DNA from: Nitratiruptor sp.
Lineage (GTDB): Bacteria; Campylobacterota; Campylobacteria; Campylobacterales; Nitratiruptoraceae
Reading direction: 5' to 3'
DNA: 51,328 nt
Assembly: GCA_015494535.1 (NCBI GenBank)
Contig: WGBC01000085.1
Location: 1-51,328, forward strand
The notes below the pieces were generated by a model, which was not told where the DNA came from, made no database searches, and saw nothing but the letters and a program-made list of their open reading frames with translations. This document shows, piece by piece, positions 11,037 to 17,723 of this stretch. A program made the translations under genes and the position numbers. Within the stretch, counting starts at the first letter, position 1, and each line of letters begins with the position of its first letter.

Positions 11037-11187
11037 ACATCTAAGACTCATTCCCATGTATCTACTGGCAATCTTTTTGGTAGCTTCAATACTCTTTATC
11101 TTCATTGCCCCCATCTATATGGTCAACAAAGTCCAAAGCGACGCCAAAAAGCCAAAGAGCGAGCGAGAGCTCATCTACAGGCATTAA
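11023..11187 (+). CDS. small single-span membrane protein (54 aa)
   Basis: ATG at 11023 follows AGGAGCGGCA. The predicted protein has a short Lys-rich N-terminus, one hydrophobic segment (about residues 9-33, with a Pro near its end) and a basic, hydrophilic C-terminus (about 34-54). I infer N-in topology from the positive residues. It is the last gene of the aroB operon and its stop overlaps the fur stop by 4 bp on the other strand. Function is unknown; an accessory subunit for the membrane FtsH-like protein in the same operon is only a speculation. Confidence 0.6.
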   Translation: MKKNKHLRLIPMYLLAIFLVASILFIFIAPIYMVNKVQSDAKKPKSERELIYRH

Positions 11188-11639
11188 TCTTTCTCTTGGC
11201 ACTCTTTGCAGATGCCATACATATTCATCTGGTGGGTGATGAGCTTAAAACCGTGCTTCTTGGCGATCTCTTCTTGCAGCCTCTCTAGATCTTCGTTGAA
11301 AAATTCGATTATTTTACCACACTGTAGGCAAATCATGTGATCGTGATGTTCGCCGCGGTTAAGCTCATACTTTTTGCCCTCGCTCCCAAAGGAGATGGAG
11401 CTTACCATATCCTCTTTTTCCAAAAATGCAAGGGTTCTGTAAATCGTGGCAAGTCCGATGGTGCTGTTTATCTTTTTGACCTCTTGGTAGATCTCTTCAG
11501 GGGTCAGATGCTTTTTAGCATGGAAGAGTACTGTGAGGATCTGCTCTCTTTGGGTGGAGTGCTTGAGCCCTCTTTTTTTTACGAGGCTTTTTAGCTCATC
11601 CAGATAGAGTTCGAGCTCTTTATCCATCTTAACACTCAT
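11184..11639 (-). CDS. fur: ferric uptake regulator Fur
   Basis: Fur is a dimeric iron-responsive repressor. The 151-residue protein has an N-terminal winged helix (STQREQILTVLFHAKKH, then GLATIYRTLAFLE as recognition helix near residues 56-68). The dimerisation domain has the EHHDHMICLQCGKIIEF segment (about 96-112), containing the regulatory His residues and CxxC, and a second CxxC (GICKEC) near the C-terminus for structural zinc. The long N-terminus before the DNA-binding domain is as in Campylobacter Fur. The start at 11639 lies inside the end of the DksA-like gene (11 bp overlap), so both are transcribed together. Confidence 0.95.
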   Translation of the reverse strand: MSVKMDKELELYLDELKSLVKKRGLKHSTQREQILTVLFHAKKHLTPEEIYQEVKKINSTIGLATIYRTLAFLEKEDMVSSISFGSEGKKYELNRGEHHDHMICLQCGKIIEFFNEDLERLQEEIAKKHGFKLITHQMNMYGICKECQEKD

Positions 11640-11937
11640 GCAGTGGATTTGCCTCTAAAGTCTCTTCTGGAATTTCCGATCCATCGGCGCACTTGCCGTA
11701 TGTGCCATTTTTGATCTTTGTAAGCGCTTTTTTGATGGCCTTTTTTTCTTGCAATAGTCTTTGCAAAAGGGCTTTGTTGCTATCGTTGATAGTCTTAAGT
11801 TCCGCCAAGTCTTCTATATCGTCTATATTTTCATATGTCGCTATCTCTTCTAGTTCGTTGAGTAGCATCGCAATATCGCTCTCCACTTTAGCTAATCTCT
11901 CTTTAAGTATCTTTTCAAATTTTTGTGTATCGATCAT
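11629..11937 (-). CDS. DksA/TraR-family protein with reduced zinc finger
   Basis: A 102-residue protein with a long charged coiled-coil hairpin (about 5-70), then GTYGKC near residue 82, as in DksA/TraR family proteins that bind the RNA-polymerase secondary channel. Only two Cys remain in the C-terminal finger (KC and the final HEC) rather than four. The ATG at 11937 is chosen because GGGGAG lies 4-9 nt upstream and a -10 box (TATAAT, 11964-11969) starts 27 bp upstream, which rules out a longer reading frame starting at 11964. It precedes and overlaps fur. Confidence 0.75.
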   Translation of the reverse strand: MIDTQKFEKILKERLAKVESDIAMLLNELEEIATYENIDDIEDLAELKTINDSNKALLQRLLQEKKAIKKALTKIKNGTYGKCADGSEIPEETLEANPLHEC

Positions 11938-11963
11938 ATGCTCCCCTTCAACCAATTTGTTCA

Positions 11964-11969
11964 ATTATA
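11964..11969 (-). promoter_or_regulatory. -10 box for the DksA-like/fur operon
   Basis: The minus strand reads TATAAT 27 bp before the ATG at 11937. It sits back-to-back with the promoter of the metK remnant (TATAAT at 11983-11988, plus strand). I see no clear Fur box. Confidence 0.55.
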
Positions 11970-11982
11970 ACGAAATATGGAA

Positions 11983-11988
11983 TATAAT
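11983..11988 (+). promoter_or_regulatory. retained -10 box of the metK remnant
   Basis: TATAAT lies 21 bp before the ATG of the metK remnant, followed by AAGGA as a ribosome-binding site. Both expression signals look intact although the gene is broken. Confidence 0.5.
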
Positions 11989-12008
11989 TTTTTAAAAAAG
12001 GAAAACAG

Positions 12009-12599
12009 ATGTATCTTTTTAGCCGTAAGTACGTCTTGGCGGGGCATCCCGATAAGTGTGCAGACACCATAGCAGATAAAATTGTAGATGAGCTGTTGTG
12101 AATCGATCCAAACGCGCGTGTGGCGACAGAGGTCTTTTTTGCGGATATCAACGTGATAGGTGAAGAGGTACGCGTCAACTAAAAGATAGACAAAGATTTC
12201 TACATCCAGTGCGCAAAAGAAGCCCTCAAGGCTATCGATTATCCTGAAAGCGGCTTTAGCCCGGAGCAGACGCTCTATCCCGACAGGCTTAACTATGAAG
12301 TCTAGTCCATTCTCAATCTTGCGAGATTGCCAGGGAGTGGACAAATCTGGCGAGCTTGGAGCAGGGGATGAGGGGATGATAGGCTATGCCATAAACGAGA
12401 GAGAGGACTACATGTCCATGCCATTATGATGGCAAAAGAACTTCGAGATATTCTCTATACCAACGCGAAAAACAACCCCAATAAGTATGGTGCGGATATA
12501 AAAACCAAATGTGGTAGGAAGGGCTAGGCCGTTGCATCTAAGTGTCTACGCCTTTGAGAGCGGCTGGATGAATTGGAGTGGTTTCAAAGCTTATGTTAG
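12009..12599 (+). pseudogene. metK: metK (S-adenosylmethionine synthetase) remnant with stops, frameshifts and internal deletion
   Basis: From ATG 12009 the frame reads MYLFSRKYVLAGHPDKCADT, clearly MetK. It is broken by TGA at 12099, TAA at 12180 and TAG at 12303. After each stop MetK-like sequence continues (IDPNARVATEVF; SGFSPEQTLYPD). The frame then shifts by +1 to read GVDKSGELGAGDEGM (from about 12337) and returns near 12426 to read KELRDILY and NPNKYGADIKT. It ends after another stop with ERLDELEWF and TAG at 12597, which resembles the MetK C-terminus. About 200 codons of the usual middle are absent. A functional metK must exist elsewhere, since SAM is essential. This fills the otherwise gene-free stretch 11938-12590. 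Confidence 0.85.
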
Positions 12600-13163
12600 T
12601 GCCTCTTTGGATGCGATTATGGCTCCAAGTCCAAGGAGCGAATCTAGAGGCTTCGCTGCCTCATTGACAGACTTGATGCCATCTTCTAGCAAAATTACCC
12701 AGTATCCTAGATGTAGCCCGCCTAAGGCTGTGTGTTTGACGCAGTAATCACCCGCCACCCCACAGACAAAAAGCCTCTTAACTCCTCTTTCTTGTAGGAG
12801 TGCATGCAGCTGCGTGCCTTGGAAGCCAGAATATGCGTCGAAATCTTTTGAAGTACCTTTGGAGATGATGAATCTGTTATCTTTTGGGATGGTTAGACCT
12901 CCTGCAAATTGGGCGCCTTGGGTGCCTGCTACGCAGTGTTCAGGCCAGATGCCACCGTTTTTTTCGAAGGAGACGTGATCCTTTGGGTGCCAGTCTCTCG
13001 TGAAAAATATGGGTAACTCTTTTGCGACGAAGAGATCGATATAGTGGTTAATGGTTGGGATGATGGTATCGGCATTTTTGACAGGCAGAGCCCCTCCTGG
13101 CAGAAAATCTTTTTGCATATCCACCACAACAAGGGCATCGAGTTCGTACAATGCTATTTTCAT
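12591..13163 (-). CDS. pncA: nicotinamidase PncA
   Basis: PncA hydrolyses nicotinamide to nicotinate and ammonia in NAD salvage. The 190-residue isochorismatase-fold protein shows the catalytic Asp in VVDMQKDFLPGGAL (about 14), metal ligands in the FTRDWHPKDHVSF segment, the Lys in IISKGTSKDFDAYSGFQ, and the nucleophile Cys in VCGVAGDYCVKHTA (about 145). The start is ATG 13163 with GGAG 6-10 nt upstream; a longer frame to 13280 would run through the divergent promoter and into pncB. The gene is divergent from pncB, which uses its product. Confidence 0.95.
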   Translation of the reverse strand: MKIALYELDALVVVDMQKDFLPGGALPVKNADTIIPTINHYIDLFVAKELPIFFTRDWHPKDHVSFEKNGGIWPEHCVAGTQGAQFAGGLTIPKDNRFIISKGTSKDFDAYSGFQGTQLHALLQERGVKRLFVCGVAGDYCVKHTALGGLHLGYWVILLEDGIKSVNEAAKPLDSLLGLGAIIASKEALT

Positions 13164-13178
13164 CCTTCGCTCCTTTGT

Positions 13179-13196
13179 TATAATAAGGCTATTGTA
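13179..13196. promoter_or_regulatory. divergent -10 boxes for pncB (+) and pncA (-)
   Basis: TATAAT at 13179-13184 on the plus strand lies 27 bp before the pncB ATG. On the minus strand 13196-13191 reads TACAAT, preceded by TGC, 28 bp before the pncA ATG. The two promoters face away from each other and overlap, so the salvage pair may be co-regulated. Confidence 0.5.
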
Positions 13197-13210
13197 GCAT
13201 AGGAGTGAAG

Positions 13211-14545
13211 ATGAGCGGATGGTTTGTGTGCGATCGAGACTACCCTTTGTTGACGGATCTCTATCAACTGACGATGGCAAATATCTATTTCCAAAAAAAC
13301 CTCAACGACATGGCTGCTTTCGACTTTTTTGTCCGTCCCAATCCAAAGCGAGGCTACTATGTGATGGCTGGCGTGGCGGAATTGGTCGATTTGCTCGAAA
13401 ATTTCCGTTTTGATGAAGAGGAACTAGCCTTTTTGCAAAGCCTTGGCAAGTTCAGTGAGGAGTTTTTGGAGTATCTGCGCCTTTTTCGTTTTGGAGGAGA
13501 AGTGTGGGCGATAAAGGAAGGTGAGATTTTTTTCGCCAACGAACCGGTAGTAAGCGTGCGAGCCTCTTTGATAGAGGCGCAAATCATCGAGACGCTGTTA
13601 ATCAATATCTTGCAACTTCCTATACTGGTGGCTACCAAAGCCGCGCGATGCTTTAGCGTAGCAAGAGGTACCTCGCTTGTAGATTTTGGCCTTAGAAGAG
13701 CGCAGGGCAAAGATGCTGGGATGCAAGCAGCGAGAAGCTCCTATCTAGCAGGCTTTTTGGGCACTTCTAATGTGCTTGCGGCCAAGGAGTTTGGCATTCC
13801 CGCTTTTGGCACGATGGCGCACTCTTTTGTGCAGGTGCACACAGACGAGAGAGAAGCATTCGCAGACTTTATTGATATCTATCCAGAAAACGCTATCCTT
13901 CTGGTGGATACCTATGATACTATCGAAGGAGTCAAGAGGGCTATCGAAGCGGTGAAGGGAGAAGGGCTAAAAAAATTCAAAGGTATTAGGATCGATAGTG
14001 GCGATTTGCTGAGTCTGAGTAAAAAAGCTAGAGAGATGTTAGACGTTGCCGGATTCACGGATGCCATGATTATAGCCAGTGGAGGGATAGATGAGTACGA
14101 GATAGAGAAGCTTTTGCAAGAGGATGCGCCAATCGATGCATGGGGCGTGGGCACCAAGCTGGTCACATCCGCCGATATGCCCTATCTCGATTGCGCTTAC
14201 AAGCTCGTGGAGTATGCCAACGAGCCAAAAATGAAGTTTAGCCCCCACAAAGTTACGTTGCCGGGGCGCAAGCAGGTGTTTCGGTGGTATAAGGAGGAGA
14301 AGATAGAGGATATAGTGGATCTTTTCGATGCCTCCTACACTGATGCCAAGCCGCTGCTACAGCTAGTAATGCAAGAGGGCAAAGCCGTTGGGGAGCTTCC
14401 ATCGCTGCAAGAGAGTCGAGAATATTTTATGCAAAACTTCCAAAAGCTGCCTGAGAACGTGAAAGATATCCACAACCCTACAACCTATGAGCCCACGATT
14501 TCTCCAAATATTCAGAATCTCATAAAAAGGCTCAAGAGTTCATAA
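13211..14545 (+). CDS. pncB: nicotinate phosphoribosyltransferase
   Basis: This enzyme converts nicotinate and PRPP to nicotinate mononucleotide (Preiss-Handler salvage). The 444-residue protein has PLLTDLYQLTMANIYF at the N-terminus, FFVRPNPKRGYYVMAG (about 37-52), the VDFGLRRAQG signature with catalytic His-neighbourhood (about 160), AHSFVQVHTDEREAF, and the RIDSGDLLSLSK phosphate-binding segment (about 260). ATG 13211 is preferred over the in-frame GTG at 13205 because AGGAG lies 6 nt upstream of it. Its stop overlaps the stop of the minus-strand peptidase gene by 14 bp. Confidence 0.94.
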   Translation: MSGWFVCDRDYPLLTDLYQLTMANIYFQKNLNDMAAFDFFVRPNPKRGYYVMAGVAELVDLLENFRFDEEELAFLQSLGKFSEEFLEYLRLFRFGGEVWAIKEGEIFFANEPVVSVRASLIEAQIIETLLINILQLPILVATKAARCFSVARGTSLVDFGLRRAQGKDAGMQAARSSYLAGFLGTSNVLAAKEFGIPAFGTMAHSFVQVHTDEREAFADFIDIYPENAILLVDTYDTIEGVKRAIEAVKGEGLKKFKGIRIDSGDLLSLSKKAREMLDVAGFTDAMIIASGGIDEYEIEKLLQEDAPIDAWGVGTKLVTSADMPYLDCAYKLVEYANEPKMKFSPHKVTLPGRKQVFRWYKEEKIEDIVDLFDASYTDAKPLLQLVMQEGKAVGELPSLQESREYFMQNFQKLPENVKDIHNPTTYEPTISPNIQNLIKRLKSS

Positions 14546-16868
14546 TCTTTTTGAGCTCTTCCCCGTCGATATACTCCTTTTTGATGAGCTCTTGCGCCAC
14601 TTTCTCTATTTTGTCCCAATATGTCTCCACCAGCTCCTGGGCTCTTTTGGTGGCTTTGTCGATCCAATAGGCAATGCGCTCTTCTACGAGATTTTTAAAA
14701 AACTCTTTGTTGACGTTTTGATTGAGGGTATCGACATGGATATAGCCAACCTTCTCGTCCATCCCAAAGACCGCTACGAGATTGTACGCCTCCCATGTAG
14801 CTTGCTCTAGATCTTGCGCAGCGCCGGTGTCCTCTCCCTCATCGGGAAAGCGCTTCTTCTTGGCTATGCGCCCGGCAAGCGCGACGCAGATATCGCTAAA
14901 AAGCTCTTCTTTGGAGATGTTGGTGATGAATTCGTCGCTATACGAAACGAATCCCAAGGCCTCTGCTCTTGGCGTGATGGTGACTTGCTCGATTTTGATA
15001 TCTGGCAATAAAATGTAGCTTAGCACCGCATGCCCAGCTTCGTGGTAAGCAGTCTTTTTGAGATCCTCTTCGATGTTGCGAATGCGCTTTTTGTCCACCT
15101 TTTGGCCATACTTTATGTTGTTTATCTGTTCAATCAAGATCTCCTCGGTCAGGCGCGGCAGATTTTTCCTCATTACATATAGGGCTGCCTCTTTGGCAAC
15201 GCGCTGCATTTCGTAGCCACTCAGTCCCGACATGTAGCGTGCCACTTTATCGATATCGATTTTTTCATGAGGCATCTGCAGGATCTTTTTGATGAAAAAT
15301 TTGCGTGCTTGCATATCAAGCTCAGGTACCTCTATCAAAATGTCGATCCTCTCGCTGGATAGGAGGTTTTTGTCGATATGGTCTTTGTTGATGGCGGTAA
15401 TGAGCACGAATATGCGATCCTCGTTTTGCAACGCATCTATCTCATCAATGAGCGCGTCGTAGGCGATTGGCGCTTGCGGGGTGTTATCGAGCCCATCAAC
15501 AAGCACGATCGCTTCATTCAATTCCTTCGCTTTGTTGAAGGCCAAATGAATCAGATTGGGGGCAAAAAGATCGGTGCCACTGAGCAGCACAAAAGGCATG
15601 TTGGCCTCTTTGGCGAAAGCGTAGGCCAGCAGCGTTTTGCCCACGCCTTTGGGACCATAGAGCAGCATCCCTTTTGGCATATTGACGGAGAACTTTTTTA
15701 CGAGTTCTGGATTTTTGATGATTTTGATGATCTCTTTTAGGCTATTTTTTACTAATTTTTGCCCCGCCACGTCGTCAAAGGAGATAGTAGAATACCCGCT
15801 TATAGGTTTTTCAGTAGCAGACACATAGTGAGGCAGTTTTTTGACGGATATGCCAACTAGCTGTATATGCAAAGTCTCTTTGTTTTGGATCTCTTTCCAC
15901 TGCAGCACCACGGTTTCGTTCTTTTTGATGAGGTTGTGCAAGAACTCTTTGTCGATCTTTTTTAAAAAATCCTTCGCTACGAGCTCAAAAACTATTTTTT
16001 TGATAGGGCTTTTGGTTTTGGCATAGGCTTTGGCGATGATGTCGATGAGGAGATCTGGAATCTTTTTGCTCACTCTTCTGGCATTGATATAGGGAGCAAA
16101 GGAGAGGACAATGGGCTTGAGGATCGCTTTTTCTTTGATTTTGATGGCGATTTGGAGTTTCTTCTCTAAGGTTTGGATGCTGTTTTGCAGCTGCAAATCG
16201 GCGATTTTGACGATGGCGTTGAAGCTTAGATGACGAAAGATGATGATATAGTTTTGCACCATCGTGGAGAGCAGCTCCGCATCGATAGCGCTCTCGACGA
16301 TGTCGTAGATGATTTTTTTCTCTTTTGCTACGTATTCTATGAGTTTGGCTTGGGCTTTGAGGGGATCTTGAAAGTAGAATTTCCAGAACTCCTCTTTTTT
16401 CAAAAGATTCGATCCTGCGGTAGTGGTGAAGATGAAGAGCGTGTTTTTGATGCCGGGGGCCTCTTTGAGAAAGCTAAGGATTGCCAGCTGGATGATGTTG
16501 TCGGCCTTTTCTATATCTTTGAAGACCACGATAGAATTTGGGTTCTCTTTGACGAACTTAGTGAGCTCGCCCTTTGGACCAAGAAGCCTCTTTTGATCGT
16601 TTGGATCGGTAAACTGCGCCATGTCGAAGACCCTGATGGCTTCGTAATCTGGGTTGAAGCGAGCCAGCAATTGGGCTAGGTAGAGTTTGCCGCAGTTGTG
16701 TGGACCCAAAAATGTGATGATGGCTTTGTAGTTTTGTGGTGCGCTTTGCAGTTCGATATGGATGAGCGCTTTGATGAGCTCCTTGACGGCTCTATTTTGG
16801 CCAAAGAAACTTTGCAGCAGTTTCTTTTCGAGCTCTTCAAATTTTGTAAAAATAGATTGAGATTGCAT
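14532..16868 (-). CDS. ClpB-like/FtsH fusion: M41 zinc metallopeptidase with two degenerate AAA domains
   Basis: A 778-residue protein from ATG 16868 (AGGA upstream; the in-frame TTG at 16886 lacks a site). Residues about 20-150 resemble the ClpA/ClpB D2 domain: FGQNRAV, FLGPHNCGK, FDMAQF, SIVVFKDIEKAD. Its Walker A has Leu after the Lys, and Walker B has Lys-Asp instead of Asp-Glu. Residues about 365-550 are an FtsH-type AAA domain: Walker A GPKGVGKT is good, but Walker B reads VLVDGLD (Glu to Gly), the aromatic pore loop is deleted, and the second arginine finger is Ile (SERIDI). The M41 part (about 600-778) is intact: HEAGH at 609-613 and Asp in GAAQDLEQAT at 686. There is no transmembrane segment, unlike FtsH. 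It probably cleaves proteins in the cytosol; how it is powered is unclear. Confidence 0.88.
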   Translation of the reverse strand: MQSQSIFTKFEELEKKLLQSFFGQNRAVKELIKALIHIELQSAPQNYKAIITFLGPHNCGKLYLAQLLARFNPDYEAIRVFDMAQFTDPNDQKRLLGPKGELTKFVKENPNSIVVFKDIEKADNIIQLAILSFLKEAPGIKNTLFIFTTTAGSNLLKKEEFWKFYFQDPLKAQAKLIEYVAKEKKIIYDIVESAIDAELLSTMVQNYIIIFRHLSFNAIVKIADLQLQNSIQTLEKKLQIAIKIKEKAILKPIVLSFAPYINARRVSKKIPDLLIDIIAKAYAKTKSPIKKIVFELVAKDFLKKIDKEFLHNLIKKNETVVLQWKEIQNKETLHIQLVGISVKKLPHYVSATEKPISGYSTISFDDVAGQKLVKNSLKEIIKIIKNPELVKKFSVNMPKGMLLYGPKGVGKTLLAYAFAKEANMPFVLLSGTDLFAPNLIHLAFNKAKELNEAIVLVDGLDNTPQAPIAYDALIDEIDALQNEDRIFVLITAINKDHIDKNLLSSERIDILIEVPELDMQARKFFIKKILQMPHEKIDIDKVARYMSGLSGYEMQRVAKEAALYVMRKNLPRLTEEILIEQINNIKYGQKVDKKRIRNIEEDLKKTAYHEAGHAVLSYILLPDIKIEQVTITPRAEALGFVSYSDEFITNISKEELFSDICVALAGRIAKKKRFPDEGEDTGAAQDLEQATWEAYNLVAVFGMDEKVGYIHVDTLNQNVNKEFFKNLVEERIAYWIDKATKRAQELVETYWDKIEKVAQELIKKEYIDGEELKKIMNS

Positions 16869-16900
16869 GGAAGTTTTCCTATTCAATTGCTTTTGCGATT

Positions 16901-16906
16901 ATTATA
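16901..16906 (-). promoter_or_regulatory. -10 box for the ClpB-FtsH fusion gene
   Basis: The minus strand reads TATAAT about 33 bp before ATG 16868. The divergent operon starts at 16941, so its promoter shares the same AT-rich stretch (TATAGT at 16904-16909 on the plus strand). Confidence 0.5.
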
Positions 16907-16940
16907 GTAAAATATAGCCAAGAAATTTGTGAGGATGAAG

Positions 16941-17723
16941 ATGAAAAAAGCCCTCTTGTTGATGCCTTTGATGCTTTTTGCAAAAGTGCACACTGTAAAA
17001 GTAGAGCCTTTCATGATCTATCACTATAAAGCTGCTGCCAGTGGGCAAGTGCTTTGGAGCAAGATAGAAAAAGAGGCTAAAAGCGTAAAAGATGAGCAGC
17101 TGTTAAAGATTGATGATGCGATTGATCGGGTAAATCTAAAGAGTTTGCAAAAAAAGGCAAAAATTTTGCAGCGTCTCATAGCAATAGCCAAAGAGAACCT
17201 GCAAAATGCGAAAGAGACGTATGAGATAAAATGGCAAAATTACCGAAGCATCAAAGAACTCAAAACCAAATCGCGCTTTGAAAAAAATCTGCGCCACTCC
17301 GAAGCTCTGCTGGCCAAACAATCCTTCTTGGGAGCAAAAGAGAAGCTGCAAAACCTGCTTATGCAAAAGAGTGATATAGATGTACAGATAAAAAAACTAC
17401 AAGATCTTATCCAGAAGAAAAACCCAAAATTTAGTGGCTATGTCTATAAAATCTATCCAGCCAAGGGCGATTTTGTGAGTATTGGTGCACCATTGGTGGA
17501 TATAGCGGATATTAGTAGAGCAAAAATCGTACTCTATTTGACTCCTGAAGAGATGGAGAATATTAATAAAAAGCGACTCTTCATCGATGGAAAGCCGCGT
17601 AAACTGCAGTTTTATAAACTATACAAAATCACAGATAGCGACTATCTTACCCAATACAAGGCGGAGATTATTCTGCCAGCACCCAAAATCTTTGGAAAAT
17701 TTATCAAGGTGGAGATAAAATGA
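16941..17723 (+). CDS. periplasmic membrane-fusion (HlyD/AcrA-like) protein
   Basis: A 260-residue protein with a signal peptide (KKALLLMPLMLFAKVHT). A short barrel-sandwich half (about 20-45) is followed by a long coiled-coil hairpin (about 45-160). Then comes the second half, SGYVYKIYPAKGDFVSIGAPL, the lipoyl-like signature of membrane-fusion proteins, and a small beta-barrel. It is shorter than usual and lacks a clear membrane-proximal domain. ATG 16941 is preferred because AGGA lies 5 nt upstream. It overlaps the molybdopterin gene by 4 bp. A TolC-like partner lies three genes downstream, but no inner-membrane pump is encoded in this operon. Confidence 0.75.
   Translation: MKKALLLMPLMLFAKVHTVKVEPFMIYHYKAAASGQVLWSKIEKEAKSVKDEQLLKIDDAIDRVNLKSLQKKAKILQRLIAIAKENLQNAKETYEIKWQNYRSIKELKTKSRFEKNLRHSEALLAKQSFLGAKEKLQNLLMQKSDIDVQIKKLQDLIQKKNPKFSGYVYKIYPAKGDFVSIGAPLVDIADISRAKIVLYLTPEEMENINKKRLFIDGKPRKLQFYKLYKITDSDYLTQYKAEIILPAPKIFGKFIKVEIK

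Noticed and set aside
12961-13280. Longer nicotinamidase starting at 13280
   Set aside because: It would read through the divergent promoter and into pncB; ATG 13163 has a ribosome-binding site and the family N-terminus.
14530-14570. Possible terminator between convergent pncB and the fusion-peptidase gene
   Set aside because: GCTCAA and TTGAGC can pair around a 15-nt loop, but the stem is short, lies in coding sequence of both genes and has no T-tract.
16869-16886. TTG start at 16886 for the ClpB-FtsH fusion
   Set aside because: ATG 16868 has AGGA at the right distance; the TTG has none.
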